In this document: positions 44,127-54,027 of the stretch, piece after piece
Numbering within the stretch: position 1 is the stretch's first letter
How the letters are laid out: each line of letters opens with the position of its first letter
DNA from: Cellulosilyticum sp.
Lineage (GTDB): Bacteria > Bacillota > Clostridia > Lachnospirales > Cellulosilyticaceae
Length of the DNA stretch: 64,000 nucleotides
NCBI GenBank assembly: GCA_015058045.1
Contig: SVDC01000008.1
Location: forward strand, 19,878 to 83,877
Direction: 5' to 3'
Notes under the pieces: model-generated
Told to the model about the DNA's origin: nothing
The model's input: only the letters and a program-made list of their open reading frames with translations
Database searches by the model: none
Program-made: the position numbers and the translations under genes

Positions 44127-44864
44127 TTATTCGTAAATGATCTCAAGCATTGTCAATCCTTGTGGTGGAACGGTTGGGCCTGCTTTTTTCCTATCTTTTC
44201 CACTAATAATTTCTGAAATTTCAGCTGTAGATAACTTTCCCTCATTGACATATAAAAGTGTACCAATAATGATGCGTACCATATTATATAAAAAGCCATT
44301 ACCACATACATCAATTGCAATCATATTGCCATCTCTTTTGACATCAATACTATAAATCTTTCTTACTGTATCTTTTACTTGGCTACCACTTGCACAAAAA
44401 CATGCAAAATCATGCTCACCCACCATATGATTTGCTGCTTCTTGCATTTTCTTTTCATCTACTTTATATGGATAGTGAAGCGCATATCGATAAGTAAATG
44501 GATCTGGTAATGCGCCACACCAAATCTGATATCTATAAGTCTTTCTTTTTGCACCAAAACGTGGGTGGAAATCCTCTCCCACCTCTTCAACAGATTGAAC
44601 CACAATGTCTGGTGGTAATTGACTATTAATAGCTTTTACTAATCGATTGGCAGGTACCTTTGTTTCTGAATCAAAAGTCACACACTGTCCTCTTGCGTGA
44701 ACCCCAGCATCTGTTCTACCTGCTCCTAAAGTTAAAACTTCTTCTTGCGTAATCTTTCCAATCGCTTTTTCTATTGTTCCTTGAACTGTGATTGCCTCGT
44801 TTTGTCTTGCAAAACCATGATAATTTGTACCATCATAAGCCACAATCATTTTGTATCTCTTCAT
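44127..44864 (-). CDS. truA: tRNA pseudouridine(38-40) synthase TruA
   Basis: It makes pseudouridine in the anticodon arm of tRNAs. 245 aa with the catalytic Asp in GAGRTDAGVHARGQ (about residue 52), NYHGFARQ at the start, and FLYNMVRIIIGTL near the end. AGGAGG lies 12 bases before ATG 44864; another ATG at 44888 is upstream of that ribosome site and is not used. It is normally contiguous with ecfT, but here decayed genes intervene. Confidence 0.96.
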   Translation of the reverse strand: MKRYKMIVAYDGTNYHGFARQNEAITVQGTIEKAIGKITQEEVLTLGAGRTDAGVHARGQCVTFDSETKVPANRLVKAINSQLPPDIVVQSVEEVGEDFHPRFGAKRKTYRYQIWCGALPDPFTYRYALHYPYKVDEKKMQEAANHMVGEHDFACFCASGSQVKDTVRKIYSIDVKRDGNMIAIDVCGNGFLYNMVRIIIGTLLYVNEGKLSTAEISEIISGKDRKKAGPTVPPQGLTMLEIIYE

Positions 44865-44951
44865 CGCTTTATAAATCCTCCTAAGCATTTATCTTATAGC
44901 TACTCTCTATAGTTTAAAGCCTATCCCCTACTTTTAAAATAAGGCGTTTTA

Positions 44952-45521
44952 TTACGATATCTTATCAATTAAATGTTCAACTTCTTCTCTTGTAAGCTCA
45001 GTAATATCCATAACAGACTCAATGTCTGTTCCTTTCATTAAAAGCTTCTTAGCAATATTATAGGCCCCTTCTTTAATACCTTCTTTAATACCTTCTTTGA
45101 GTCCCTCTTTAATGCCTTCTTCTTTTAAACGCTCATCAATTTTTAATTCCTTAATTGCAGTCAAAAGAAATTCTTCATTTTCTTTACTAATTTTCGCAAC
45201 TCCCATACTTCTTAGCACCTCCACAATTTCATCTAAATTATTTTGCTCCAATACATTCATAATGACTTGATATAGTGGGTCTTTACCATTCTTTAAGTAT
45301 TCTATCATCCATTCTCTTAATAATCTCTGATTCTCATGCTGCTGCTGTAATAAGGCAAGATATTTTGTATCTTCTTCTTGCATTTCTTTGATAACTAAAA
45401 TCTGTGTATCTAGACTTGTTCCCTTGACATAGTAAATACCATCTTTTATTTTTTCTACTAATATATTCTTTTGCTCAAAGTACTTCATTAATTTTTGAGG
45501 ATAACGTGTAGATTGTAACAC
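44952..45521 (-). pseudogene. C-terminal remnant of an Rpn-family (PD-(D/E)XK) nuclease
   Basis: 189 aa, resembling only the part of Rpn/YhgA-like recombination-promoting nucleases that follows the nuclease domain: GIYYVKG, then the LKEGIKEGLKEG repeats and the KLLMKGTDIESVMDITELTREEVEHL tail. The N-terminal nuclease core is missing, and an in-frame TGA lies just before the GTG start. GAGAGG sits in front, so a small protein may still be made. It lies within the truA-ecfT gap. Confidence 0.7.
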
Positions 45522-45644
45522 CTCTCATTACTACTATGATAACATAATCATTTTTATAAATATACCCATTCTACAGCCCTCTACTTCCTATTTTACCCAT
45601 TTTACTTTCTATATAATCTTTCATAGATAAGTTTTGGTCTATAC

Positions 45645-45836
45645 TTAATCTTCTAGATGCTTCTCTATAAAATCATACACACCATTCCAGTATCTTTCAG
45701 GCTCCTTACGATAAGCCATTACATGTCCTGCCCCTTCAAATACTTGTTTTTCTTTTTCACCTCTTGGTGCCTCATATACTCTGTCTAGCATTTCAAAAGG
45801 AACTAACTGATCTGCTGTTCCATGAGTAAATAACAT
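45645..45836 (-). pseudogene. C-terminal remnant of an alpha/beta hydrolase
   Basis: 63 residues containing the acid and histidine of a hydrolase triad (LFTHGTADQLVPF; GAGHVMAY) and a terminal helix (YDFIEKHLED). The nucleophile half is absent: the frame begins directly against the ecfT terminator and has no ribosome site. It is the tail of an esterase or peptidase-like gene left after a deletion. Confidence 0.75.
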
Positions 45837-45841
45837 AGATT

Positions 45842-45883
45842 AAAAGCCTAAAGTCAGAACATCTCCTCTAACTTCAGGCTTTT
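45842..45883. terminator. Terminator after ecfT
   Basis: A 13-bp stem with one G-U pair (45842-45854 with 45871-45883), with A/T runs on both sides. It cuts ecfT off from truA. Confidence 0.85.
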
Positions 45884-45932
45884 AATTTGTATTTAGTTAA
45901 TCTTAAATGATTATAAAACGATTTTATTACTA

Positions 45933-46724
45933 CTATAATAAAATACATATCACAAGGAAAAGTATCCCTATACCAAAGGCAATATAGTCTCCTTTTTTAT
46001 AAATTAAGCTATTAAGTCTTGTTCTTCCTACGCCACCACGATAGCATCTAGCCTCCATTGCCATAGCTAACTCTTCTGCTCTTCTAAACGCAGAAATGAA
46101 GAGGGGTACCATAATTGGAATCATAGCCTTAGCCCTTTGAATAATATTACCTGATTCAAAGTCTGCTCCTCTTGCCATCTGTGCTTTCATAATCTTATCT
46201 GTTTCCTCAAGTAAGATTGGAATAAAGCGAAGGGCAATACTCATCATCATAGCAATTTCATGTGCTGGTACACCAATTTTTCTAAATGGAGAAAGTAAAC
46301 TTTCAATTCCATCTGTTAATTCAATCGGTGAGGTGGTTAAAGTTAGTAAAGAAGACCCTACAATTAACAGTGCTAATCGAATGCCCATTTTTGCGGCGAT
46401 GATTAGCCCGTCATCCGTAACCTTTAAAAATCCCCATGACCAAATCTCATTACCTGTAGTGGTAAAGAATACATTAAGCACTACTGTAAATAAAAGAATA
46501 AACATAATACTCTTTAATCCCTTAAGCATAAACTTAAGCGGTACTTTACTTACTTTTACCACACCATAAAAACATGCTGCTACAAAAACATAACCAATAA
46601 ACTGGTTAATTAAGAATAACCCAATAATATATGCAAAGGTTACGAGTATCTTTGTTCTTGGATCTAATTTATGAATCGGAGAGCCCGATGGATAATATTG
46701 GCCAATTGTAATATCTCTAATCAT
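45933..46724 (-). CDS. ecfT: ECF transporter transmembrane subunit EcfT
   Basis: 263 aa, the shared membrane subunit of group II ECF vitamin and metal importers. The two coupling-helix motifs are AQMARGADFESG and AMEARCYRGG; about six helices surround them. Its start overlaps the ecfA2 stop by one base (ATGA type), indicating tight coupling. No S component is in the window, as expected for a shared module. Confidence 0.96.
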   Translation of the reverse strand: MIRDITIGQYYPSGSPIHKLDPRTKILVTFAYIIGLFLINQFIGYVFVAACFYGVVKVSKVPLKFMLKGLKSIMFILLFTVVLNVFFTTTGNEIWSWGFLKVTDDGLIIAAKMGIRLALLIVGSSLLTLTTSPIELTDGIESLLSPFRKIGVPAHEIAMMMSIALRFIPILLEETDKIMKAQMARGADFESGNIIQRAKAMIPIMVPLFISAFRRAEELAMAMEARCYRGGVGRTRLNSLIYKKGDYIAFGIGILFLVICILL

Positions 46725-47599
46725 TAGGCTTCTCCTTTCTTTCTTAAATAACTAATAAGATGCTGTGCTGCTTCCTCTACTGTAAGGACATCTTCATCTA
46801 TGTTCATCCCTTGAGCCTTTAATGATTCCATTACATAGCGAATTTGTGGCATAGCAAGTCCAATCTCTTCTAACTTCTTACCATGTGCAAAGACTTCTCT
46901 TGGAGTCCCTTGATAAGCGACTTCACCTTTATAGAGTACAAATAGTTTTTGTGCATAACGTGCCACATCTTCCATACTATGAGAAATCAGTACGATCGTT
47001 AAGCCTAATTCTCTATGCATTTTCTGAAGCTGCTCAAACAGCTCATTTCTTCCCTTTGGATCTAAACCAGCTGTAGGCTCATCCAAAATAAGGGTCTCAG
47101 GCTTCATTGCCAATACCCCAGCAATAGCTACACGTCTCTTTTGCCCACCTGAAAGCTCAAATGGAGACTTCTCATAGTAAGATTCATCTAGGCCTACTGC
47201 TTCAAGAGCATATTTCACACGCTCATCTACTTCTTCTTTACTTAAACCTAAGTTTTTAGGACCAAAAGCAACATCATCCTTTATGGTCATTTCAAAAAGT
47301 TGATATTCTGGATATTGGAAAACGAGACCTACTTTTTGTCTGATTTCCTTTTTATTAACCTTATCTCCATTTGTTCCTTGTCCATGAAGATTTTGTCCAT
47401 TAATAATAACTTCACCCTTAGTAGGCTTAAGTAAACCATTAAACATCTGAATCAGTGTACTTTTACCAGAGCCTGTATGTCCAATAATCCCTACAAACTC
47501 ACCAGAGCCTATTTCTATATTAATATCTTTTAAGGCTGTCTTCTTAAAAGGCATGCCTTCATTATATATATGTGTTAAATTTTTTATTGTAATTGACAT
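46724..47599 (-). CDS. ecfA2: ECF transporter ATPase EcfA2
   Basis: 291 aa, one of two ATPases of the ECF module. Walker [10 protein letters not shown], signature LSGGQKRR, Walker [11 protein letters not shown], plus the C-terminal extension typical of EcfA2. It overlaps ecfA1 by 16 bases. Confidence 0.96.
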   Translation of the reverse strand: MSITIKNLTHIYNEGMPFKKTALKDINIEIGSGEFVGIIGHTGSGKSTLIQMFNGLLKPTKGEVIINGQNLHGQGTNGDKVNKKEIRQKVGLVFQYPEYQLFEMTIKDDVAFGPKNLGLSKEEVDERVKYALEAVGLDESYYEKSPFELSGGQKRRVAIAGVLAMKPETLILDEPTAGLDPKGRNELFEQLQKMHRELGLTIVLISHSMEDVARYAQKLFVLYKGEVAYQGTPREVFAHGKKLEEIGLAMPQIRYVMESLKAQGMNIDEDVLTVEEAAQHLISYLRKKGEA

Positions 47600-48438
47600 A
47601 TTGCTTTTGTCACCTCTTCTACCGTTAAAAGTTCTGTGCTTATATTAAAGCCAGCTTCTTGTAATAAATAAGCTAAATAAGTGGTATCTGGTACATCTAA
47701 GCCTATTTCTTTAAGGGTTTTAACTTCCTTAAAGACTTCTCTAGGTGTGCCTTCCATAATGACATGCCCTTTATCCATTACAACGATGCGATCTGCTAAA
47801 ATAGCTTCTTGCATATAGTGGGTAATATGAATAATGGTAATACCATATTCTTTATTTAACTTTTCCATTGTAGACATGACTTGTCTTCTACCAATTGGAT
47901 CTAGCATCGCTGTAGATTCATCAAAAACAATACAACGAGGTTTCATTGCAATAACTCCTGCAATAGCAATTCTTTGCTTTTGTCCACCAGAGAGCTTATT
48001 AGGTGAGTCTTTCATATACTCTGTCATTCCTACTGTCTCTAAAGCTTCATCTACCCTTTTTCTAATTTCAGTTGGCTCAATTCCTAGATTTTCAGGTCCA
48101 AATGCCACATCTTCCTCTATAATAGTTGCTACAATTTGGTTATCTGGATTTTGGAATACCATTCCAACTTCTTTTCTAATATCCCAAGTTTTATCCTTAT
48201 CTAAGGCATCAATGCCACATACTACTAAAGTGCCTTCTTTAGGAGATAAAATACCATTAAGGTGCTTTGCAAAAGTTGATTTTCCAGAACCATTATGTCC
48301 TAGAATAACCACGAACTCTCCCTCTTTCACTTGAATACTTGTTCCTTCTAAAGCTCTAATAGTGTCTTTAACCTCTCCATTATCATCATAGTTGTAGTAT
48401 TCAAATACTAAATTATTTGCATCAATAATATTATTCAT
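47584..48438 (-). CDS. ecfA1: ECF transporter ATPase EcfA1
   Basis: 284 aa. Walker [35 protein letters not shown] with the EcfA1-type Q-loop, signature LSGGQKQR, and [10 protein letters not shown]. The Ser replacing Pro in DEST-A is the usual EcfA1 form. It is first in the ECF operon, behind a 330-base gap after rplQ. Confidence 0.96.
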   Translation of the reverse strand: MNNIIDANNLVFEYYNYDDNGEVKDTIRALEGTSIQVKEGEFVVILGHNGSGKSTFAKHLNGILSPKEGTLVVCGIDALDKDKTWDIRKEVGMVFQNPDNQIVATIIEEDVAFGPENLGIEPTEIRKRVDEALETVGMTEYMKDSPNKLSGGQKQRIAIAGVIAMKPRCIVFDESTAMLDPIGRRQVMSTMEKLNKEYGITIIHITHYMQEAILADRIVVMDKGHVIMEGTPREVFKEVKTLKEIGLDVPDTTYLAYLLQEAGFNISTELLTVEEVTKAICQLQ

Positions 48439-48768
48439 AGGTCACACCCCTTCGTTATATACACATATCAAACTTCAATTCTAGTCTTGTGCATGCCTAT
48501 CAAAGCATTCATATCTATATATAACACATTTCATATCTTAATACAAATCAAAGTATAAAATTATATAGCTTCCTAAATACAAATTCTATTTTTATCCTAT
48601 AACCTATTCTTTATTCTATCCTACTTTTATCTCGTTAGTATAAATCTACTCTAATAGTTATCATAGCATTGTCATTCTCAATTTAAATCTATTTTTTACA
48701 CATTATCTAACTATAAGAATCTCGGAATATGAAGAAAGGGATTAAGAACAATTCTTAATCCCTAAGTA
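48439..48768. other. 330-base gap between rplQ and ecfA1
   Basis: It holds the rplQ terminator at its right end and AT-rich sequence otherwise. It must include the ecfA1 promoter, but I see no pair of hexamers I would defend, and no small gene or RNA. Confidence 0.5.
48737..48763 (-). terminator. Terminator of the ribosomal superoperon
   Basis: A 12-bp perfect stem (AGGGATTAAGAA with TTCTTAATCCCT) and three-base loop, directly 3' of rplQ. The minus strand follows with TTCTTC, a modest U-tract. Confidence 0.8.
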
Positions 48769-49296
48769 TTATACTAATTCGATAATAACTTCTTCTGCAC
48801 CGTCACCTTTACGTGGTCCAATTTTCACGATACGTGTGTAACCACCGTTACGGTCAGCATATTTTGGAGCGATTTCGCTAAATAATTTGTCAACCATGTC
48901 AACTTTTTTAGCTTGTCTTTTTTTGCTTCCTTGAACTTCTGTTACAGGATATAATACCTTTAACATTTGTCTTCTAGCGTGTAATCTTGTAGCACTATCT
49001 TTTTTGATAGTTTTTTCTACTTCTTCAAATACAGTTACTTTTTTACCGTCAACAACTTCTTTTACACGTTTACCATTGTCGTCTAATTTAGGTTGTTTAG
49101 TATTGATAGTAACTTCTTCATAATTGTCTTTTTCGCGTACAGCCATTGCAATCATGCCTTCAGCGATTTTACGAATCTCTTTTGCTTTAGATACAGTAGT
49201 TGTGATTTTACCGTGGTATAAGAGATTTGTAACTTGGTTACGAAGTAACGCTTTACGTCCTGCTGCGTCACGTCCAAGCTTTCTTTGTCCAGCCAT
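48769..49296 (-). CDS. rplQ: 50S ribosomal protein L17 with internal insertion
   Basis: 175 aa, against about 115-130 in most bacteria. The N-terminal [24 protein letters not shown] and the C-terminal [25 protein letters not shown] are standard. Between them, after IAMAVREKD, lies a hydrophilic insertion of about 45 residues ([19 protein letters not shown] onward). Insertions here are known from Lachnospiraceae-type clostridia. Last gene of the superoperon. Confidence 0.96.
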   Translation of the reverse strand: MAGQRKLGRDAAGRKALLRNQVTNLLYHGKITTTVSKAKEIRKIAEGMIAMAVREKDNYEEVTINTKQPKLDDNGKRVKEVVDGKKVTVFEEVEKTIKKDSATRLHARRQMLKVLYPVTEVQGSKKRQAKKVDMVDKLFSEIAPKYADRNGGYTRIVKIGPRKGDGAEEVIIELV

Positions 49297-49320
49297 GCCC
49301 TAACCTCCTTATAATTGTCC

Positions 49321-50280
49321 TTAGTCTTCGCTTGGTTTTAATGAGAATCCAAGCTCTTCAAGTTTTTGGAAGACCTCTTCTAATGATTTACGTCCTAAGT
49401 TACGTACTTTCATCATTTCTTCTTCTGTTTTGTTTGTTAAATCTTCAACTGTGTTAATTCCCGCACGTTTTAAGCAGTTGAATGAACGAACAGAAAGGTC
49501 TAACTCTTCTATTGTCATTTCTAAAGTTTTTTCTTTAGAATCATCTTCTTTGGTAACCATGATTTCAGTTGTACGTGCATTTTCTGATAAATCGATGAAT
49601 AAGTTTAAGTGCTCACTTAAAACTTTTGCAGCTAAGCTTACAGCTTCGTCTGGTTTAAGTGTACCATCTGTCCAAACTTCTAATGTAAGTTTGTCGTAAT
49701 CTGTTTGTTGACCAACACGAGTGTCTTCAACTTGGAAGTTAACGCGTTCTACTGGTGTGTAGTTTGCATCAACTGGGATTACACCAATTGGAAGTTCAGA
49801 TTTTTTAAGTTTATCAACTGCTTGATATCCACGACCAGTAGTAACTGTCATTTCCATGCTAAGAGTTGAATTAGCACCACCATTTAAAGTAGCAATATGA
49901 AGCTCTGGATTAAGGATCTCAACTTCTGGGCTACATTTAATGTCTGCACCAGTTACTGGACCTTCACCAGTTTTTTCAATATAAATTACTTTTGGTTCAC
50001 CATTTGCACTTGAGTCTTTAATTGCAAGACCTTTAATGTTAAGCATGATTTCTACAACATCTTCCTTAACACCAGGAATTGAACTAAATTCATGAAGTAC
50101 TCCATCAATTTTAATGCTACTAATAGCTGAACCTGGTAAAGATGAAGAAAGGATACGACGAAGGCTATTGCCTAACGTAATACCATATCCTCTTTCTAAT
50201 GGTTCCACTACAAAGCAACCATATTTACCATCTGTAGATAATTCTTTAATCTCAATTTGTGGTTTTTCAAATTCCAACAC
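49321..50280 (-). CDS. rpoA: RNA polymerase alpha subunit
   Basis: 319 aa. N-terminal dimerisation domain ([21 protein letters not shown] segment [18 protein letters not shown]), a flexible linker ([11 protein letters not shown]), and the C-terminal domain that contacts UP elements and activators ([28 protein letters not shown]). Downstream of rpsD by about 50 bases, in the usual order. Confidence 0.98.
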   Translation of the reverse strand: MLEFEKPQIEIKELSTDGKYGCFVVEPLERGYGITLGNSLRRILSSSLPGSAISSIKIDGVLHEFSSIPGVKEDVVEIMLNIKGLAIKDSSANGEPKVIYIEKTGEGPVTGADIKCSPEVEILNPELHIATLNGGANSTLSMEMTVTTGRGYQAVDKLKKSELPIGVIPVDANYTPVERVNFQVEDTRVGQQTDYDKLTLEVWTDGTLKPDEAVSLAAKVLSEHLNLFIDLSENARTTEIMVTKEDDSKEKTLEMTIEELDLSVRSFNCLKRAGINTVEDLTNKTEEEMMKVRNLGRKSLEEVFQKLEELGFSLKPSED

Positions 50281-50331
50281 CGGATAAACCCTCCTTTGGT
50301 TTTAAAATAAAATATTGAGGGTGACGAACTA

Positions 50332-50958
50332 TTACTTAGAGTAAAGCTCAACGATAAGTGTTTCTTCAACTTCAGTGTCGATTTGTTCTCTAGCTGGAAG
50401 AGCTTTTACTGTACCTCTAAGGTTTTCAATATCTCCTTCTAACCATTCTGGAACAATACGAGACCCAGTTACTTCAACGATTTGTTTAAATCTAGCAAAT
50501 GCTTTAGCATCTTCTTTGATTTCAATTACATCGCCAACTTTCACTTCATAAGAAGGAATGTTAACTCTCTTACCGTTTACTGTTACAAGGTTGTGTCTTA
50601 CAACTTGACGAGCTTCTGTACGAGAACGTCCAAGACCTAAACGGTATACAACGTTGTCTAAACGAAGTTCAAGGATACGAAGTAAGTTTTCACCTGTGAT
50701 ACCTTTTTTACGATCTGCTTCTTCAAAGTAAGTTCTGAATTTACCTTCAAGAACACCATAGATTCTTTTTGCTTTTTGTTTTTCTCTTAATTGTAAACCA
50801 TAACCAGAAAGTTTAGTTTTAGATTGACCGTGTTGCCCTGGAGCATATGGTCTTTTTTCTACTGAACATGCAGCAGAGTAACATCTTTCACCTTTAAGGA
50901 ATAATTTTTTCCCTTCACGACGGCATTGTTTACATTTAGAACCAATATATCTAGCCAT
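50332..50958 (-). CDS. rpsD: 30S ribosomal protein S4, zinc-binding type
   Basis: 208 aa starting [16 protein letters not shown]. Four cysteines in the N-terminal part (CKQC, C at ERCY, C at AACS) make this the zinc-binding C+ form. The S4 RNA-binding domain reads [28 protein letters not shown] fixes ATG 50958; the longer reading to 51006 overlaps rpsK and is rejected. Confidence 0.98.
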   Translation of the reverse strand: MARYIGSKCKQCRREGKKLFLKGERCYSAACSVEKRPYAPGQHGQSKTKLSGYGLQLREKQKAKRIYGVLEGKFRTYFEEADRKKGITGENLLRILELRLDNVVYRLGLGRSRTEARQVVRHNLVTVNGKRVNIPSYEVKVGDVIEIKEDAKAFARFKQIVEVTGSRIVPEWLEGDIENLRGTVKALPAREQIDTEVEETLIVELYSK

Positions 50959-50971
50959 TTTGACCCTCCTA

Positions 50972-51379
50972 TTACACTCTTCTACGTTTTGGTGGACGGC
51001 ATCCATTGTGTGGTACAGGAGTTACGTCTTTGATTAATGTTACTTCTAAGCCTGCAGCTTGAAGTGCACGAATCGCAGCTTCTCTACCTGAACCTGGACC
51101 TTTTACCATAACTTCTACTGATTTTAAACCGTGTTCCATTGCTGCTTTCGCTGCAGTTTCTGCTGCCATTTGAGCTGCGTATGGAGTTGATTTTCTAGAG
51201 CCTCTGAAACCAAGACCACCTGCACTAGCCCATGAAAGAGCATTTCCATTTGTATCTGTTAATGTTACCATTGTATTATTAAAAGTTGATTGGATATGTG
51301 CTACCCCACGTTCAACGTGTTTTCTGTCACGACGTTTACGAGTTACAACTTTTTTGCCACCTTTTTTTGCAACTGCCAT
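50972..51379 (-). CDS. rpsK: 30S ribosomal protein S11
   Basis: 135 aa. [29 protein letters not shown] and the C-terminal [18 protein letters not shown] are diagnostic. It follows rpsM by 24 bases. Confidence 0.98.
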   Translation of the reverse strand: MAVAKKGGKKVVTRKRRDRKHVERGVAHIQSTFNNTMVTLTDTNGNALSWASAGGLGFRGSRKSTPYAAQMAAETAAKAAMEHGLKSVEVMVKGPGSGREAAIRALQAAGLEVTLIKDVTPVPHNGCRPPKRRRV

Positions 51380-51403
51380 GAGTACTTTAACCTCCTTTAT
51401 TTA

Positions 51404-51772
51404 CTATTTTTTCTTGTTAGCAACTGTCTTTTTAGGACCTTTACGAGTACGAGCATTTGTTTTTGTTTTTTGTCCTCTTACTGGAAGACCACGTCTATGA
51501 CGGATTCCTCTATAGCATCCGATTTCCATTAAACGTTTGATATTTAATGCGATTTCACGACGAAGATCACCTTCTACAAGAACGTCTCTATCGATGATTT
51601 CACGAATTTTAGCAACTTGTTCTTCTGTTAATTCGTTAATACGAGTATTGAAATCAATACCAGCTTCAGTTAAGATTTTTTGAGAAGTTGGACGGCCAAT
51701 ACCGAAAATATAAGTAAGACCGATTTCAACACGTTTATTTCTTGGTAAGTCTACACCTGCAATACGTGCCAC
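51404..51772 (-). CDS. rpsM: 30S ribosomal protein S13, GTG start
   Basis: 122 aa: [21 protein letters not shown], the helix-two-turn-helix region, and the C-terminal [25 protein letters not shown] lies eight bases before a GTG at 51772, which gives the standard MARIAGVD start. Another GTG three codons earlier (51781) lies inside the ribosome site. About 150 bases separate it from rpmJ, more than elsewhere in the operon. Confidence 0.97.
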   Translation of the reverse strand: MARIAGVDLPRNKRVEIGLTYIFGIGRPTSQKILTEAGIDFNTRINELTEEQVAKIREIIDRDVLVEGDLRREIALNIKRLMEIGCYRGIRHRRGLPVRGQKTKTNARTRKGPKKTVANKKK

Positions 51773-51920
51773 TCTCTGCACCTCCTATAGGTTTATTTAA
51801 TATATATAATACAGCATAATGACGATATGCCGCAGCCGCTTCTAGTTTTATAACCACAGAATATTATAGCCTAGTTACATTGATAAATCAATGGACATAT
51901 CTACAATATTCGAGGAAATA
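51773..51920 (-). other. 148-base leader between rpmJ and rpsM
   Basis: An unusually long gap within the superoperon. On the minus strand GCATA/TATGC form a small hairpin (TCGTCAT loop) after a GC-rich GCGGCTGCGGC segment. It could be an r-protein regulatory site or an internal promoter region. I cannot assign it to a known leader. Confidence 0.35.
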
Positions 51921-52034
51921 TTAACCTTGTTTTTGTTTGTGTTTTGGATTTTCACAGATAACGCAAACACGGCCTTTTCTTTTAATGATTTTACATTTTT
52001 CACAAATCTTTTTTACTGATGGACGTACTTTCAT
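51921..52034 (-). CDS. rpmJ: 50S ribosomal protein L36, zinc-binding type
   Basis: 37 aa: [20 protein letters not shown], then [17 protein letters not shown]. The CxxC, C and H zinc ligands are complete. AAGGAG precedes the ATG at 52034. It lies between infA and rpsM in the usual order. Confidence 0.97.
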   Translation of the reverse strand: MKVRPSVKKICEKCKIIKRKGRVCVICENPKHKQKQG

Positions 52035-52063
52035 TTTCTGTTCTCCTTTCTATTTGATACCAT

Positions 52064-52282
52064 TTATTTGGAACGCCAGATAATGCGTCCTTTGGTTAAA
52101 TCATATGGAGAAAGTTCAATCGTTACCTTATCACCCGGTAATACACGGATGAAGTTCATACGAAGTTTACCTGAAATATGACCAAGAACGATATGTCCTC
52201 CTTCAATTTCCACTTTAAACATTGCATTTGGTAACTTTTCGATCACTGTTCCCTCTACTTCAATAACATCACCTTTAGCCAA
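52064..52282 (-). CDS. infA: Translation initiation factor IF-1
   Basis: 72 aa, S1-type OB fold that fills the ribosomal A site during initiation. [25 protein letters not shown] and [30 protein letters not shown] are diagnostic. It lies between the KOW gene and rpmJ, as usual in clostridia. Confidence 0.98.
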   Translation of the reverse strand: MAKGDVIEVEGTVIEKLPNAMFKVEIEGGHIVLGHISGKLRMNFIRVLPGDKVTIELSPYDLTKGRIIWRSK

Positions 52283-52297
52283 GTTACAAACCTCCTC

Positions 52298-52576
52298 TTA
52301 CACAGAAGATTGCCCTAGATACTCTTCAAGAGCTCGTCTAACATCGTTATTTGTTAAACGATTTTCTTCTATAATTTTTTGCTGAATCCATTCATTAGTT
52401 GTGAGTGTTAGTTGAATATGCTTCTTCTTCTTGAGCTTAGGATTATCTACTTTACGAAGATCTCCATCTACTAAGTAAACATATTCTTCTTCAATACTGA
52501 CAATAATAAATGGCTTTCCTTGATCACGACCGCACTTGGAGAATACTATCTGCCCTAGCGAATACTTGTTATCCAT
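52298..52576 (-). CDS. KOW-domain RNA-binding protein (L14e/YlxQ-neighbour type)
   Basis: 92 aa. A KOW-like beta barrel (SLGQIVFSKCGRDQGKPFIIVSI, LVDGDLRKVDNPKLKKKKHIQ) and a short helical tail (RRALEEYL). It regularly sits between map and infA in clostridia and probably binds rRNA; the exact role is unknown. GAGG lies eight bases before ATG 52576; a GTG at 52585 lies inside the ribosome site. Confidence 0.88.
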   Translation of the reverse strand: MDNKYSLGQIVFSKCGRDQGKPFIIVSIEEEYVYLVDGDLRKVDNPKLKKKKHIQLTLTTNEWIQQKIIEENRLTNNDVRRALEEYLGQSSV

Positions 52577-52590
52577 ATCTATCACCTCAA

Positions 52591-53355
52591 CTACTTACCT
52601 AAATCCTTACGCATGGTAAGTATTTCAGGAATATCATCTGTAATAACCACAGTGTTCTCATAGTGAGCAGACGGACTGCCATCTCTAGTAACAAATGTCC
52701 AATCATCATCTAGTACCCTGACTTGCCATGTTCCCATGTTAATCATTGGTTCAATAGCTAAGACCATACCTTTTTGAAGTTTTGGTCCTCTTCTAGGTGT
52801 ATTGTAGTTTGGAACTTGTGGTTCTTCGTGCAATTGTTTGCCTATACCATGCCCTACCAAATCTCTTACTACACCGTAGCCATACTTTTCAGCATATGCT
52901 CCGATTGCAGAAGATATATCATTTAAATGATATCCTGGTTTTGCATATTTTAAACCTTCGAAGAAACTTTCTTCAGTTACCTTCATAAGTTTTAATTTGT
53001 CAGCACTAACCTCGCCAACAGCATAGGTTCTTGCAGCATCTGAGTGATATCCCTTATAGTATACCCCTAGGTCAACACTTACTATGTCGCCATCTTGTAA
53101 CTTCCTTTTACCAGGTATTCCATGAACAACTTCCTCATTAATTGAGATACAAGCTGACGCTGGATATCCATGATAATTTAAAAAAGAAGGATACGCATTT
53201 TTGCTTCTAATAAACTGTTCAGCAATTTGATCCAGTTCTTTAGTTGTAATCCCAACTTCAATATGACTTGCTACAAGCTCGTGGGCTTCTATTAGAATCT
53301 CAGCGGCTTCTCTCATCAAGTTGATCTCACTATCTGACTTAATGTGAATGGCCAT
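52591..53355 (-). CDS. map: Methionine aminopeptidase, type I
   Basis: 254 aa. It removes the initiator methionine. Metal ligands can be seen: the two Asp in SVDLGVYYKGYHSDAARTY, His in GHGIGKQLHEEPQVPNY, Glu in AIEPMIN, and the last Glu in YENTVVIT. The usual His before it reads Tyr-Glu (AHYENTV), a small deviation. It is two bases from adk. Confidence 0.96.
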   Translation of the reverse strand: MAIHIKSDSEINLMREAAEILIEAHELVASHIEVGITTKELDQIAEQFIRSKNAYPSFLNYHGYPASACISINEEVVHGIPGKRKLQDGDIVSVDLGVYYKGYHSDAARTYAVGEVSADKLKLMKVTEESFFEGLKYAKPGYHLNDISSAIGAYAEKYGYGVVRDLVGHGIGKQLHEEPQVPNYNTPRRGPKLQKGMVLAIEPMINMGTWQVRVLDDDWTFVTRDGSPSAHYENTVVITDDIPEILTMRKDLGK

Positions 53356-53357
53356 TA

Positions 53358-54005
53358 TTATTTCACTCCTAATGCTGTTTTGACTCTATCACGAACTTCT
53401 TCGACAGCACCTACACCATCTACATCTACAAGTTTACCTTGTTCTCTGTAGTAAGCAATTAATGGTTCTGTTTGTTCATGATATACGTCTAATCTTTTTT
53501 TAACCGTTTCAGCTTTGTCATCATCTCTTTGGATTAAATCCGCTGAACATAAATCACATTTACCTGAAATTTTAGCCGGTTTATTTACTTTATGATATGA
53601 AGCGCCGCAGCTAGGACAAACTGTTCTTCCCGCCATACGTTCAATAATGAGTTCATCTGCTACTTCAACATTGATAACGAAGTCAATTGGAATGTTTAAC
53701 TCTTTAAGCATTACATCTAATGCCTCAGCTTGTGGAATAGTACGTGGGAACCCATCGAAAATCATTCCGTTCTTGCAGTCATCCTGTGTGATTCTGCTTT
53801 TTACAAGCTCAATTACGAGAGAATCTGGTACCAATTTTCCTTCATCCATGTATGCTTTTGCTTTTTGACCTAGCTCAGTATTCTTAGAAATATGTTCTCT
53901 AAAAATATTTCCTGTAGAGATACATGGAATATCATATAGTTTGGTAAGCATCTCTGCTTGTGTCCCTTTACCTGCACCAGGCGCACCTAATAATATCAAT
54001 CTCAT
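53358..54005 (-). CDS. adk: Adenylate kinase, zinc-binding long form
   Basis: 215 aa. P-loop GAPGAGKGTQAE, the AMP-site FDGFPRT, and a LID with four cysteines (CPSC and CDLC) that bind structural zinc, as in Gram-positive long forms. It lies between secY and map. Confidence 0.98.
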   Translation of the reverse strand: MRLILLGAPGAGKGTQAEMLTKLYDIPCISTGNIFREHISKNTELGQKAKAYMDEGKLVPDSLVIELVKSRITQDDCKNGMIFDGFPRTIPQAEALDVMLKELNIPIDFVINVEVADELIIERMAGRTVCPSCGASYHKVNKPAKISGKCDLCSADLIQRDDDKAETVKKRLDVYHEQTEPLIAYYREQGKLVDVDGVGAVEEVRDRVKTALGVK

Positions 54006-54027
54006 AGCGGCAACCTCCTATAACTTT

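Noticed and set aside
44952..45521. Functional Rpn nuclease
   Set aside because: The whole PD-(D/E)XK core is missing and an in-frame stop precedes the only start.
47834..48334. 166-aa plus-strand open frame opposite ecfA1
   Set aside because: Mirror-image frame of a conserved ATPase; no ribosome site and no family resemblance.
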